Below, piece by piece: positions 38,346 to 48,549 of a stretch of DNA of 64,000 nucleotides. The notes beneath the pieces are model-generated. The model saw only the letters and a program-made list of their open reading frames with translations, was not told the origin of the DNA and did not search any database. Origin of the DNA: Streptococcaceae bacterium (lineage in GTDB: Bacteria > Bacillota > Bacilli > Lactobacillales > Streptococcaceae); the NCBI GenBank assembly GCA_022484805.1, contig JAKVKP010000002.1:167948-231947 (forward strand), given 5' to 3'. Both the position numbers and the translations under genes were made by a program. How positions within the stretch are numbered: the first letter of the stretch is position 1; each line of letters opens with the position of its first letter.

Positions 38346-39994
38346 TTGAGACCTAGTTTATTTTTATATTTAACCAATTTTTTACCAAGTAATTGTTCCC
38401 CAATACCAGTAGCCAAAACCAAAAAGCCATAAACTGCAACTGCAACAATGATTACCAAGATAACCATAATAAGGGATTGAATTCGACTCTCATCTGATAA
38501 AAAGAGGCCTAAAAACGAACGAGTCAGCAAAGCGACAAGTGACATGATTAAGGACAAAATCAAGATAAATAAACTTCTTTTGTATAATTTTTGACGATTA
38601 AAATGAGTAATTTGATGTACCTTTTTATATAATAAATAATTCGCCACACCAAAGCCGATAAAGGTAGCAATTACTGGACCGTAGATTTCGAAAAGAAAAA
38701 TTAATGGTATTTGAATGATGATCTTAATTAACACGGCAATTCCAAAATATTGAATCGCCTTTCGATTTTGATAAATACCCTGCAACATTGTGGCAATTAC
38801 CATGTAAAAGCCTAAAAATAGGCTTTGAATTGTACTCCAAACTAATAAATTAACCGCCAAGGGTACTGGTGTAATATAAAATAAGGTATAAAGTGGCCTA
38901 GCTAAAATAATCATGCCAAAAACCGATGGTAACATAATTAATAAAAATAACTGAATATTGTTATTAATCAACTTTGCAAGCTCACGTGTGTTTCGTTTTT
39001 CATAGTTTTCCGTGATTAATGGAATACCTGTCCCACCAATCGAAATGGCAAAGGCGACGATTAACATGGTTAGTTTATCTGGATTTGCAGAAAGATAGCT
39101 AAGTAAGGTCAATAGTTGTTTTTTTGAATAGTCGGAAAAGGAACTCATTGTATTAACGAACGTAAATTGATCAATTAATTTGAATACCTGAATTCCACTA
39201 CCAACGATAATAAAGGGAATTGCTTGACGAATCACATCAATATATAAATCCTTGGTATTTAAAGTTCGATTATCCTCACCATGCAGCTCAATTAACTGAT
39301 TGTAACGCGCATTTTCTTTTCTAAAAAACCAAATCAAAACGGCCATACTTGCCAACATTCCAATGAATGCCGCAAATGTCGACTGAACGACCGCTTTTTG
39401 ATAATCACCCTGTCCAATTTTCATAATCATAAATGCCGTCATCAGCATCCAGATAACACGCACAATTTGTTCAACAATTTGAGAAATTGCTGATGGCTTC
39501 ATATTATTATTACCTTGGAAAAAACCACGCATAACACTCATTGTTGGAAAAATTAATACAGCAACAGATAAACTGCGCATAACTGGTACTAATGCCTCAC
39601 CGCCACCAGAAAGATCAGCGATTAAGGGAGATAAAAGATACAAAATAACAGCTGCAACTAAGCCAAATAAAGACATTGCCTTAATAGTCTGAATAAATAG
39701 CCGTTTAGACAAGGCATATTCGCCCCTAGCATTATACTTTGCTGTCTGCTTGGCAATTGCTGCAGGAATACCTGCTGTGGAAATTAATAGAAAAAAGGCA
39801 TAAACGTTATAGCCCATACCAAATAAACTATTTGCCTCATTCGCATGAGTACCCATCCATGCATACCAAGGGATGATATAAATGGCACCTAATAAGCGTG
39901 AAATCAAATTACCCGCGGAGAGCCAAAGTGAACCTCTGACCATCTGACTTTGCTGACGTTCTTCGTTAAGTTGCTGTTCTGTAAGCTGATCCAT
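38342..39994 (-). CDS. Lipid II flippase, MurJ/YtgP type
   Basis: This 550-residue polytopic protein of the MOP superfamily has about 14 hydrophobic spans. The segment GSLWLSAGNLISRLLGAIYI and the cytoplasmic QTAKYNARGEY loop fit the YtgP/MurJ group that flips lipid II for peptidoglycan synthesis in streptococci; O-unit flippases are a more distant alternative. It lies near murE, as in streptococci, with an ornithine-cyclodeaminase family gene between. It overlaps rsuA by ATGA. Confidence 0.85.
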   Translation of the reverse strand: MDQLTEQQLNEERQQSQMVRGSLWLSAGNLISRLLGAIYIIPWYAWMGTHANEANSLFGMGYNVYAFFLLISTAGIPAAIAKQTAKYNARGEYALSKRLFIQTIKAMSLFGLVAAVILYLLSPLIADLSGGGEALVPVMRSLSVAVLIFPTMSVMRGFFQGNNNMKPSAISQIVEQIVRVIWMLMTAFMIMKIGQGDYQKAVVQSTFAAFIGMLASMAVLIWFFRKENARYNQLIELHGEDNRTLNTKDLYIDVIRQAIPFIIVGSGIQVFKLIDQFTFVNTMSSFSDYSKKQLLTLLSYLSANPDKLTMLIVAFAISIGGTGIPLITENYEKRNTRELAKLINNNIQLFLLIMLPSVFGMIILARPLYTLFYITPVPLAVNLLVWSTIQSLFLGFYMVIATMLQGIYQNRKAIQYFGIAVLIKIIIQIPLIFLFEIYGPVIATFIGFGVANYLLYKKVHQITHFNRQKLYKRSLFILILSLIMSLVALLTRSFLGLFLSDESRIQSLIMVILVIIVAVAVYGFLVLATGIGEQLLGKKLVKYKNKLGLK

Positions 39995-40266
39995 TGATTA
40001 CTTCTCTCCTTATTCATCGTGTCTCATACTTTTTTATAAATAATATCTAAAATCAACGATTATAAGAAAATAAAAATTTATAATCATTGTCTGTTATTTT
40101 TTCTAATCTAACTAAGAATTATAACACATTTTCCGAACGAGACTTACAAAAATCGAAATTCTAAATATAAAATAATTAACCTTGCCAATTGTCATAATCG
40201 CTCATATAATAAATAATTCCCTCAAAAAAATTGCTATTGCGCTTAATTCATAAAATCGTTTTTCTA

Positions 40267-41232
40267 TTATTGATTTTGATATTGATTATAAATTGATTTT
40301 GCCGTGATTAAGTCCTGTGCTGCGATGCCAACTGTTTTAAAAAAAATAATTTCCTCCTCTGATGTACGACCAGTAATTTCACCTAAAAGCAATTGTCCAA
40401 TGTCTCCGTTGAAATCAGTTTCTGAAATTCGCTTTTCTTGAATTGGGACTAATAAATCTCCAGATTCGGCAAGCACTGCTGCCTCAGAGTCAAAATAAAT
40501 TTTATCTACTCTTTCAAATAACTCGCTTGGCGTTTCTTGCATTTGAGGTAAATAAGAACCAACTGCAGAAATAGTTGCACCCCTTTTAATTTTTTGGGCA
40601 TCATAAACCGGAGTCGTTGATGAAGTGACTGTAACAATTAAATCAGCTTCACTAACAGCAGCATTTGCTGATTCAGCCTGTACGAGTTGGCAGTTAAATT
40701 TTTCTGCTAAAATTGACATTTTGTCAATGAACGCTTTAGCCTTATTCCTATTTGAGCTGTAAATACGAACCTCTGTTAGTTCTCTGACTGTTAGCATAGC
40801 CTCAAGCTGCGCAGCGGCTTGCCCACCTGTACCAATTAACGCACCAATTCGGCATACCTTTTTGGCCAATTGTGCAAAGGCAACACCTGTTGCTGCCCCC
40901 GTTCTTAGTTGCGTAATGTAATTACCATCTAACATCATTTCGAACTGCCCAGTTTCTGTATTTATTAAAATCACTTCAGCATGTATGGTCGGTAAGTTTT
41001 TTTTAACGTTTCTTGGGAAAACATTTAATATTTTGACAGCTGCCGCATCGTAAATTTCACAGCTCGCTGGCATACAAAGATAAGTCCCTTCTGTTGTCGA
41101 ATCAGTTATTTTAGTTCGTAAGGGCAGCTGTATTTCTCCAGCTGAAAAATAGCGAAATGCTTTATCAACTGCCGCAATACAGTCACTCATTGTATAAAAG
41201 GTACGAATTTCTTTTTCAGTTAATTTTTTCAT
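40267..41232 (-). CDS. Ornithine cyclodeaminase / mu-crystallin family protein
   Basis: This 321-residue NAD(P)-dependent family member has the Rossmann motif IGTGGQAAAQLEAM at about 132-145, and the conserved LRTGAATGVA and TVTSSTTPVYD segments. Members include ornithine cyclodeaminase, alanine dehydrogenase, lysine cyclodeaminase, ketimine reductase and opine-type enzymes. The substrate cannot be settled. It stands alone between the flippase gene and murE, with about 250 bases on each side, and may be an insertion into an older murJ-murE neighbourhood. Confidence 0.82.
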   Translation of the reverse strand: MKKLTEKEIRTFYTMSDCIAAVDKAFRYFSAGEIQLPLRTKITDSTTEGTYLCMPASCEIYDAAAVKILNVFPRNVKKNLPTIHAEVILINTETGQFEMMLDGNYITQLRTGAATGVAFAQLAKKVCRIGALIGTGGQAAAQLEAMLTVRELTEVRIYSSNRNKAKAFIDKMSILAEKFNCQLVQAESANAAVSEADLIVTVTSSTTPVYDAQKIKRGATISAVGSYLPQMQETPSELFERVDKIYFDSEAAVLAESGDLLVPIQEKRISETDFNGDIGQLLLGEITGRTSEEEIIFFKTVGIAAQDLITAKSIYNQYQNQ

Positions 41233-41483
41233 CTACTTCTTCTCCACCTTATACGATTATCTCTTCTAAACTCAAAATAACGATTATCATTTAAATATTA
41301 TAACTGTTTAAGACAAATGCTGCTATCTTTTCTCAAATTTCAAATATTAATTATTTAATAAATTTTGAATCAGAACTTCAATACTTAATAATTTTAAAAA
41401 TTAAAAGCAGATTGCTGAAAATTTGTTATACTAATTAGTATTAAGTTAAAAAGTAAATTCTCAGCATTCTCACGAGGTGAAAG

Positions 41484-42968
41484 ATGTCCATTAAATTAAC
41501 ACAAGTCGTTCAAATTTTAAAAGCAGATCAAAATTTTAGAGAAATTCTAACTGTTGATGGCTGGTATTATCAAGCACCGCAGGAACAAACTTTTGAACAT
41601 CTGACCTATAATTCTAAAATAGTCACTAATCAATCCTTATTTTTTATCAAGGGTTTAAATTTTAAAAGGACTTATTTAGATGAAGCCATTCAAAACGGTT
41701 TATCTTTCTATATTAGTGAAATTGATTATGAAATTGATATACCGGCAATTATTGTCAATGATATCAAACAAGCGATGAGTTTAATTGCACAAGCATTTTA
41801 TGATTATCCCAATCGTAAACTTAAACTACTTGCTTTTACAGGCACAAAGGGCAAGACAACAAGTGCTTACTTTGCTTACCAAATTTTAAGTGAAAATCCT
41901 GCACATCGTGTCGCAATGCTTTCAACGATGAATACTACACTTGATGGCAACTCATTTTTTAAATCGGAGCTGACTACACCTGAATCGCTCGATTTATTTT
42001 CAATGATGGCAAAAGCAGTTAATAATGGGATGACCCATCTAGTAATGGAGGTTTCTTCTCAAGCATATAAAACAAAACGCGTCTATGGATTGACATTTGA
42101 TGTCGGTGTCTTTTTAAATATTTCGCCTGATCATATTGGTCCAATTGAGCATCCAACCTTTGAGGATTATTTTTATTGCAAACGCCAATTATTACACCAT
42201 AGTAAACACATGGTAATTAATGCGGAAATGCAAGGCATCGAATTGATTAGAGAAGAATTAACCGTGCCAACACAATTTTATAATGATGCATTCAACCAAA
42301 TCACCCAGTCCAATGATTTTTATTTTAATACAAGTGGAGCGATAGCCGGACATTTTAAAATCAACTTGCTTGGCAAATTCAATCAAGAAAATGCGTTAGC
42401 GGCCGGTTTAGCTGCTGCTGAGCTTGGTGCAAATTTAAAAGAAATTGAAGCTGGTATTGAAAAAACAACTGTCCCTGGTCGCATGGAAATGCTGAGTCAA
42501 AAAAATGGAGCCAAGGTATATATTGATTATGCACATAATAAAGTAAGCTTGGAAAATCTGATTCAAGTGGTTAAAAAATCTCATTCAGGACAAATCATTG
42601 TCGTAATTGGTGCACCCGGTAATAAAGGGGAGTCTAGACGAAAAGATTTTGCTATCGTATTAAGTCAGCTAGCTGATGCGGTCATCTTAACAGCTGACGA
42701 TCCTAATCATGAATCTCCGCTGGCGATTGCTGAAGAAATCAAAGCATCGATAACTAGCAATCTTCCAGTAGAAATTTTAATTGATCGAAAAGAAGCTATC
42801 CAAAAAGCTTTAACTTTAACAAAAAATGCCAATGATGCCGTCATTTTAGCTGGTAAAGGAGCTGATTTATATCAAATCGTTACTGGTCAGCATGAAGACT
42901 ATCTTGGAGATTTTCTAATTGCAAAAGAAATAATTAACAATGAACAATTAAAGAATAAACATTTATAA
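41484..42968 (+). CDS. murE: UDP-MurNAc-tripeptide synthetase MurE, L-lysine type
   Basis: This 494-residue cytoplasmic ligase adds L-lysine to UDP-MurNAc-L-Ala-D-Glu. The ATP loop is GTKGKTT (120-126); the carbamylated-lysine region and the C-terminal signature DDPNHESP are present. That signature is the lysine-adding variant (DNPR marks the diaminopimelate enzyme). GAGGTGAAAG precedes the ATG. An extended -10 (TGT-TATACT) lies upstream. It converges on treC with a shared hairpin. Confidence 0.93.
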   Translation: MSIKLTQVVQILKADQNFREILTVDGWYYQAPQEQTFEHLTYNSKIVTNQSLFFIKGLNFKRTYLDEAIQNGLSFYISEIDYEIDIPAIIVNDIKQAMSLIAQAFYDYPNRKLKLLAFTGTKGKTTSAYFAYQILSENPAHRVAMLSTMNTTLDGNSFFKSELTTPESLDLFSMMAKAVNNGMTHLVMEVSSQAYKTKRVYGLTFDVGVFLNISPDHIGPIEHPTFEDYFYCKRQLLHHSKHMVINAEMQGIELIREELTVPTQFYNDAFNQITQSNDFYFNTSGAIAGHFKINLLGKFNQENALAAGLAAAELGANLKEIEAGIEKTTVPGRMEMLSQKNGAKVYIDYAHNKVSLENLIQVVKKSHSGQIIVVIGAPGNKGESRRKDFAIVLSQLADAVILTADDPNHESPLAIAEEIKASITSNLPVEILIDRKEAIQKALTLTKNANDAVILAGKGADLYQIVTGQHEDYLGDFLIAKEIINNEQLKNKHL

Positions 42969-42983
42969 ACATTTTAGGAAAGT

Positions 42984-43047
42984 CAAAAAAGTCGAACAAT
43001 CAATTATGTATCTTTAGTGACAGATACTTGATTGCTCGGCTTTTCTT
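42984..43047. terminator. Bidirectional terminator between murE and treC
   Basis: A long hairpin (AAAAAAGTCGAACAATCAA... pairing with ...TTGATTGCTCGGCTTTT, inner stem GTATCT/AGATAC) lies between the convergent genes, with A and T runs at its feet. Confidence 0.85.
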
Positions 43048-43057
43048 TTCTAAATTA

Positions 43058-44677
43058 TTATTCAACTAAGATTGCAATGCTTTGATAAGGCTTTAATATC
43101 AATTTAGCTTGTATTTCAGTCGGATAATTTGAAATTAAAATTTTTCCACCTTGATAGGCCTCGGGTAATTCAATTTCAACCTCTTTAGCAAAAAAATGAT
43201 TTAAAACTAATAATTTTTGCTGTCCTAATTGCCTTTCAAAGCCATAAATCTCTGAACTATCCTTAGCAAAGGCATGATAGGTGCCTTCTTGAATGATTGG
43301 ATAAATTTTTCTCAAGTGAATTAAAGTCTGATAATACTCAAAAATTTCACCTGTCTTGCCTTTTTCAACATTGATTGTTGAATAATTATCCGCAACCATC
43401 AACCACGGTTTTACATCAGAAAATCCTGCATATTCTGAATCTTCCCATTGCATCGGTGTTCTTGCATTATCTCGCGACTTTGCTTTAATAATCTCAAATG
43501 CCTGCGTCTTAGATTTGCCTTCTGCTAGCAGCATTTGATAAGCATTAATACTTTCGACATCTACATAATCTTCGATTGAGTCAAAAGCTGGATCAACCAT
43601 CCCAATTTCTTCACCCATGTATATATAGGGTGTCCCTCGAGAAAGATGAATACTCGTAGCTAGCATGGTTGCACCTTTAACACGGTAATTTTGAATATCT
43701 ACAAAACGATTCAAGGCCCTTGGCTGATCATGATTATTCCAAAACAAGGCATTCCAGCCGTCATTCTCACTCATCGCCTCACCCCAGGAATGAAATAGCT
43801 CCTTCAAAGCTTGGAAATCGAAAGCTTGAATTGTCCACTTTTTCCCTTCGGCATAATCCACTTTTAGATGATGAAAATTAAAGACCATTGACAGCTCTTG
43901 TCGATCTGGTGCCGTATATAAAATACAATTCTCAATGGTTGTTGAGCTCATCTCACCAACTGTGATAATTTCTGGATTTTTCCCAAAGCTCGCTTGATTC
44001 ATCATTTTTAAATATTCATGCGTAATCGGTTTATCCGTATATTCTGCTTTACCTTCATTGACTGAATTATTCTTTAAAATCTCATCTTTCCCAATGACAT
44101 TAATGACATCAAAACGAAAACCTCTAATTCCCTTCGCCATCCAAAAATTAACAACATCAAATAATGCATTTCGAACATTTTCATTTCGCCAATTCAAATC
44201 TGCCTGCGTTTGATCATAAAGATGTAGATAATAACGATTAGTATTCCCAAATTGACTCCATGCACTACCACCAAATTTAGATAACCAATCCGTTGGCTGA
44301 TCACGCAAAATAAAAAAATCTTGATAATATTGATCGCCTGCTAATGCTTTTTTAAACCAAACATGCTCAATTGATACATGATTCAAGACCATATCAAACA
44401 TAAATTCAATCTGATACTGCGAACCAACGCGGATCATTTCTTCAAAATCACTCATCGTTCCAAAAACAGGATCTAATGCACAATAATCAGAAATATCATA
44501 GCCATTATCATTTTGAGGACTCGGAAAAATTGGATTCAACCAGATCATATCAATACCGAGTTCAGCTAAATAAGGCAATTTATTGATAATACCTTGAATA
44601 TCCCCAATGCCGTCATGATTAGTATCCTTAAATGATTTGGGATAAATTTGGTAAATTACTTTTGTTTTATCTAGCAT
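43058..44677 (-). CDS. treC: Trehalose-6-phosphate hydrolase
   Basis: This 539-residue GH13 enzyme cleaves trehalose 6-phosphate to glucose and glucose 6-phosphate. The nucleophile is Asp190 in GFRFDVINVIG, the acid/base Glu242 in VGEMSS, and the third carboxylate Asp317 in WNNHDQPR; MSS after the Glu is the usual TreC variant. The start at 44677 is where the family begins (MLDKTKVIYQIYPKSF), after GAGAAG. It lies downstream of treP in the same orientation. Its role follows from treP and treR next to it. Confidence 0.94.
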   Translation of the reverse strand: MLDKTKVIYQIYPKSFKDTNHDGIGDIQGIINKLPYLAELGIDMIWLNPIFPSPQNDNGYDISDYCALDPVFGTMSDFEEMIRVGSQYQIEFMFDMVLNHVSIEHVWFKKALAGDQYYQDFFILRDQPTDWLSKFGGSAWSQFGNTNRYYLHLYDQTQADLNWRNENVRNALFDVVNFWMAKGIRGFRFDVINVIGKDEILKNNSVNEGKAEYTDKPITHEYLKMMNQASFGKNPEIITVGEMSSTTIENCILYTAPDRQELSMVFNFHHLKVDYAEGKKWTIQAFDFQALKELFHSWGEAMSENDGWNALFWNNHDQPRALNRFVDIQNYRVKGATMLATSIHLSRGTPYIYMGEEIGMVDPAFDSIEDYVDVESINAYQMLLAEGKSKTQAFEIIKAKSRDNARTPMQWEDSEYAGFSDVKPWLMVADNYSTINVEKGKTGEIFEYYQTLIHLRKIYPIIQEGTYHAFAKDSSEIYGFERQLGQQKLLVLNHFFAKEVEIELPEAYQGGKILISNYPTEIQAKLILKPYQSIAILVE

Positions 44678-44725
44678 AATCTTCTCTTTCTTTATCAATA
44701 ACGATTTACAATTAATTAAACTCAA

Positions 44726-44971
44726 TTAATCTTTTCACTACTTAATATTTCACTAATCGAAATAATGATGCTGATCTAAAAAAAACGCCATCTCATATTT
44801 AAAGCTCCTCATTAGCGAACTTTATAGGCTAGAAAAAAGCAGCATAAGTCAAAACAATTTGCAATGCAGCGCATCACTATAACATTGCTTTAAGCTTATG
44901 CACATTTTTCTACGAAGCATATTTAACAACTTTTTTTATGTTGCTAAGCCTTTTTTCACGTTCTTATTTAA
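44726..44971 (-). other. treP-treC spacer with 3'-UTR element
   Basis: The spacer contains element copy C (44778-44920) and no ORF. No clear treC promoter is seen, so treC is probably expressed by read-through from treP, with the hairpins of the element setting how much. Confidence 0.5.
44778..44920 (-). repeat. 3'-UTR element, copy C (after treP)
   Basis: On the minus strand it opens with GAAAAATGTGCATAAGCTTAAA, has an outer stem GCATAAG/CTTATGC and an inner stem GCAATG/CATTGC, then AATGAGGAGCT and a run of eight T residues. The closing hairpin of copies A and B has decayed here. Confidence 0.5.
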
Positions 44972-46921
44972 TTAGATTGCTTTAGCTGTCAATAAAGCAT
45001 CACCAATGGCAACTTCAACTGCTGTTTGTGTTAAATCGGCTTGAAATTTATCCGTATTCGTTACAACAATTGGTGTCTCTGTAACATAACCTGCCGCTTG
45101 AATTGCCACTACATCAAACTCAATCAAATCCTGTCCCTTGACTACGCGATTTCCTTGCTCAACTTTAGCAGTAAAATATTTACCGTCTAGCTCAACCGTG
45201 TCTAAACCAATATGAATTAATAACTCAACACCCTCATCACTCACTAATCCAATAGCGTGTTTAGAAGGAAATAGCGATACTACAACCCCATCAAAAGGTG
45301 CCACTAAATGCCCGTCCTTTGGTTCGATTACTGCGCCTTGTCCAAGTGCACCTTGAGAAAAGACTGGATCTTTGGCTTCACTAAGTGGCTTCACTTGACC
45401 AGCTAAAGGTGCAGAAATTTCAACAGAAGAAACTGTAACTTCAGAAACAGGTGCTAAGCCAGTATCAGATTCAATCGCAGATAATTCTGCTTCAGCCTTA
45501 TTTAAAATACCTAATTTTCTGAAAGTCAAAGTTACAACAATCGGAATTACAATAGCTATCACCATTGCTATTGCAAATACTGGCATATCCTTACCACGTA
45601 TTGCTAAAATACCCGGCAATCCACCGACACCAATCGCATTTGCACGGACTTTCATAAAGGTCACAAACATACCAGCGACCGCAGAACCAATCATACCAGC
45701 GACAAAAGGATACATAAATTTCAAATTAATCCCAAACATTGCCGGCTCAGTAACACCTAACCATGCTGAGATAAGCGAAGGTACGGATACTTCTTGTTCC
45801 TTTTTATCACCCTTATGTGCAATGATTACTCCAAGAACAGCAGCACCTTGTGCAATATTTGATAAACAAATCATTGGCCATAAATTCGTTGATCCGAAAT
45901 CTGCAATAAGCTGAGAATCAATTGCTAAGGTTGTGTGATGCAAACCAGTAATTACGAGTGGTGCGTACAGACCACCGAAAATTCCACCAAATAACCATGA
46001 AAATGAAGAAGTTAAACCAGTATTAACAACCCAAGAAATACCTGTTCCGATTTTCCAACCAATCGGTCCGATGATAACATGAGCCGCAATAATCGTTGGT
46101 AATAGCGCAAGTAGTGGTACAAAAATCATTGAAACTGCTTCTGGAATATGCTTCCTGAAAAAACGTTCCAAATAGACAAGTAAGAAGCCAGCAAACATCG
46201 CTGGTAAAACCTGAGCTTGATAACCGATTTTATCAATTGTAAAGAAACCAAAATCCCAAGTCCAATTTTTAGCAATTTCAGCCGCACTGGTACTATTCAC
46301 AGCATAAGCATTTAATAATTGAGGTGAGACTAAGGTAATTCCTAAAACAATACCGAGAATTTGCGTTCCACCCATTTTACGCGTGACACTCCAGGTGACA
46401 CCAACCGGTAAGAAATGGAAGATTGCTTCACCAGGTAGCCATAAAAAGCTATTCACGCCACTCCAAAATTGTGAAACTTCAACAATCGTTTGGTCACCTA
46501 AAAAACCGAAAGGGACACCTTCCAAAATATTACGAAGTCCTAAAATGAGACCCCCAACAATAATAGCAGGTAATAAAGGCGTAAAAATTTCAGCTAATGT
46601 TGCAACCAAACGTTGTAATAGGTTTTGATTTGCCTTTGCTGCTGATTTTGCAGCTTCTTTTGAAACAGCTTCAATTCCTGATATCTTTGAAAAATCCTGA
46701 TAGAACACTGAAACATCGTTACCAATAATCACTTGAAACTGTCCAGCATTTGTAAACATACCTTTAACAGCGGGAATTTTTTCAATTTTATCTTTATCAG
46801 CACGATTATCATCGCCTAAAACAAAGCGCATTCTAGTCGCACAATGAGTGACTGCAACAACATTTTCTCTTCCACCAATGGCTTCGAGTAAATCTTTAGC
46901 ATCTTTCTCAAATTTTCCCAT
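44972..46921 (-). CDS. treP: PTS trehalose transporter, EIIBCA
   Basis: This 649-residue phosphotransferase permease imports trehalose as trehalose 6-phosphate. The IIB domain (1-85) has the phosphorylated Cys in THCATRMRF. The IIC membrane domain follows (about 105-470, ten or so spans). The IIA domain at 490-649 has the active His in LLIHIGLDTVELDG. The glucose-type IIA is fused here, whereas TreP in many bacteria has only IIBC. The adjacent treR and treC fix the substrate. Confidence 0.92.
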   Translation of the reverse strand: MGKFEKDAKDLLEAIGGRENVVAVTHCATRMRFVLGDDNRADKDKIEKIPAVKGMFTNAGQFQVIIGNDVSVFYQDFSKISGIEAVSKEAAKSAAKANQNLLQRLVATLAEIFTPLLPAIIVGGLILGLRNILEGVPFGFLGDQTIVEVSQFWSGVNSFLWLPGEAIFHFLPVGVTWSVTRKMGGTQILGIVLGITLVSPQLLNAYAVNSTSAAEIAKNWTWDFGFFTIDKIGYQAQVLPAMFAGFLLVYLERFFRKHIPEAVSMIFVPLLALLPTIIAAHVIIGPIGWKIGTGISWVVNTGLTSSFSWLFGGIFGGLYAPLVITGLHHTTLAIDSQLIADFGSTNLWPMICLSNIAQGAAVLGVIIAHKGDKKEQEVSVPSLISAWLGVTEPAMFGINLKFMYPFVAGMIGSAVAGMFVTFMKVRANAIGVGGLPGILAIRGKDMPVFAIAMVIAIVIPIVVTLTFRKLGILNKAEAELSAIESDTGLAPVSEVTVSSVEISAPLAGQVKPLSEAKDPVFSQGALGQGAVIEPKDGHLVAPFDGVVVSLFPSKHAIGLVSDEGVELLIHIGLDTVELDGKYFTAKVEQGNRVVKGQDLIEFDVVAIQAAGYVTETPIVVTNTDKFQADLTQTAVEVAIGDALLTAKAI

Positions 46922-46947
46922 TTGATACTCCTTCTTATTCTGTTTTA

Positions 46948-47009
46948 TTTAACTTGTACGTACAAGTTAAATATATACTGCTTTTTGGTAAAATGCAAGC
47001 GTTTTCTCT
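46948..47009 (-). promoter_or_regulatory. treP promoter with TreR operator and cre
   Basis: On the minus strand the promoter is TTGCAT (46993-46998), 17 bases, TATATT (46970-46975). A perfect 24-bp palindrome, TTTAACTTGTACGTACAAGT... (46948-46971), lies over the -10 edge and the start point and is the likely TreR operator. A near-perfect cre, ATGCAAGCGTTTTCT (46993-47007), covers the -35. Both specific and catabolite repression are readable. Confidence 0.9.
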
Positions 47010-47140
47010 CAAAAAAATCATTTTTTCCGATTTTTTTAAACTAAAAACTCATTAGGGTAAACACTCAATAGCCAATGACTTGTTTTTTCCCCCTCTTCTC
47101 TGATAAAATCAAGAAAATAGATATAAATGATGGTGAAATT

Positions 47141-47863
47141 ATGAAACGTTATGAAGCGATTTATCAAGACCTTGAACATCGAATTCGAACCAATTACTAT
47201 CACGAACATGAAATACTACCAAGCGAAAAAGAACTTCAAGCGATTTATCAAGCAAGTCGGGACACAGTTAGAAAAGCATTAAACCTACTAACCAATGCTG
47301 GCTATATCCAAAAAATGCAGGGTAAGGGCTCAATTGTTTTAGACAGAGGTCAGTTAAACTTTCCTGTTTCTGGGCTAACAAGCTATCGAGAATTAGTCGA
47401 TGCTCAAGGCTTTAAAAGTGAAACTAAGATTATCAGTCTAAATAAAATTGAAATTGATAAGGGGCTAGCTCAAGTAACTGGCTTCCCCAGAGGTGCCTTA
47501 GCTTGGAAGTTAGTACGATGCCGAATTATTGATGACATTCCAGCAGTAATAGATAAGGATTATCTACTTTTAGATATTATTCCTAATTTAACGCCTACCA
47601 TTGCTGAAAATTCAATTTATGATTATTTTGAACAAAAATTAAAATTAGATATCTCTTATGCATACAAAGAGATTACAATTGAAGCTGTTGGACCAACAGA
47701 CCAAAAATATCTCGATCTTGGTCAAGACCAACAAATTGTTTCAGTCAAATCACAGGTATTTCTTGGCGATTCAAGACAATTTCAGTATACAGATAGTCGT
47801 CATAAATTATCAAAATTCAGATTTGTAGACTTTGCCAGAAGGAAACCAAACGGTGCAATCTAG
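47141..47863 (+). CDS. treR: Trehalose operon repressor TreR (GntR/HutC)
   Basis: This 240-residue GntR-family repressor has an N-terminal winged helix (YEAIYQDLEHRIRTNYY, then LPSEKELQAIYQASRDTVRK at about 28-47) and a C-terminal UTRA effector domain that binds trehalose 6-phosphate. It is divergent from treP, and the palindrome at 46948-46971 fits its operator. The start at 47141 is the one with the family N terminus and GGTGA just upstream. A Nudix gene follows 12 bases after its stop. Confidence 0.93.
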   Translation: MKRYEAIYQDLEHRIRTNYYHEHEILPSEKELQAIYQASRDTVRKALNLLTNAGYIQKMQGKGSIVLDRGQLNFPVSGLTSYRELVDAQGFKSETKIISLNKIEIDKGLAQVTGFPRGALAWKLVRCRIIDDIPAVIDKDYLLLDIIPNLTPTIAENSIYDYFEQKLKLDISYAYKEITIEAVGPTDQKYLDLGQDQQIVSVKSQVFLGDSRQFQYTDSRHKLSKFRFVDFARRKPNGAI

Positions 47864-47875
47864 AATGGAGTAAAT

Positions 47876-48316
47876 ATGAATCCAACATTTGGAAAAAAAA
47901 TTGACGGTGAAAATTATCAAGCTCGATACGGTGTCTATGCCGTCATTACCCGAAATCATGATCAGGAAATTGTACTTGTGCAGGCACCTAATGGCGCCTA
48001 CTTCCTTCCAGGAGGCGAAATTGAGGCTGGGGAGGACCACAATCAAGCTCTTGATCGAGAATTGGTGGAAGAGCTTGGTGTTCATGCTGACAAAAAAATC
48101 TATCTCGGACAAGCAGATGAATATTTTTACTCTCGACATCGCGACACTTATTTTTTTAATCCTACCTATGTTTATGCTGTGAAAAAATGGCACGATATTG
48201 GTGAACCGCTTGAAGACTTTAATCAAATTAAATGGTTTCCAGTTCAAGAAGCAATTAAAGCATTAAAGCGTGGCTCTCACCAGTGGGGAATTCACGAATG
48301 GCTAGCTCAAAAATAG
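47876..48316 (+). CDS. Nudix hydrolase
   Basis: This 146-residue protein has a complete Nudix box at about residues 52-74: GGEIEAGEDHNQALDREL followed by VEELGV (G-x5-E-x7-RE-x2-EE-x-G). Such enzymes hydrolyse nucleoside diphosphates linked to other groups, for example oxidised dNTPs. The substrate is unknown. GGAG precedes the ATG, and it is 12 bases after treR, so cotranscribed; no functional tie to trehalose is obvious. Confidence 0.92.
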   Translation: MNPTFGKKIDGENYQARYGVYAVITRNHDQEIVLVQAPNGAYFLPGGEIEAGEDHNQALDRELVEELGVHADKKIYLGQADEYFYSRHRDTYFFNPTYVYAVKKWHDIGEPLEDFNQIKWFPVQEAIKALKRGSHQWGIHEWLAQK

Positions 48317-48355
48317 AAATTAATATAACAATTATAACAACTTGTCACAGCTGAT

Positions 48356-48386
48356 AAAAAGAGCTGTGACATAAGTCCTTCAGCTC
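48356..48386 (-). terminator. Terminator downstream of oadA (in 3'-UTR element)
   Basis: On the minus strand GAGCTG pairs with CAGCTC around a loop with GGACTTATGTC, followed by five T residues. It closes the element copy B. Confidence 0.75.
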
Positions 48387-48510
48387 CTCATTTTATATTT
48401 CCAATTCATACGCCTCATACAATAGAAAATTCGACATCAGTTTAGGACAATCTGTGATTTAAAGCATCACTATTATTGTTTTAAGCTGATGCTCATTTTT
48501 TGAGGGTATG
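48356..48510 (-). repeat. 3'-UTR element, copy B (after oadA)
   Basis: On the minus strand it opens with AAAAAATGAGCATCAGCTTAAA and nests stems GCATCAG/CTGATGT, ACAAT/ATTGT and GTGAT/ATCAC. It then has AATGAGGAGCTG and the closing hairpin with a T-run. It shares its start with copy C and its end with copy A. Confidence 0.55.
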
Positions 48511-48549
48511 CAACAATATCTTTTTCCTAGGCCCTTTTCTATTAATTTT

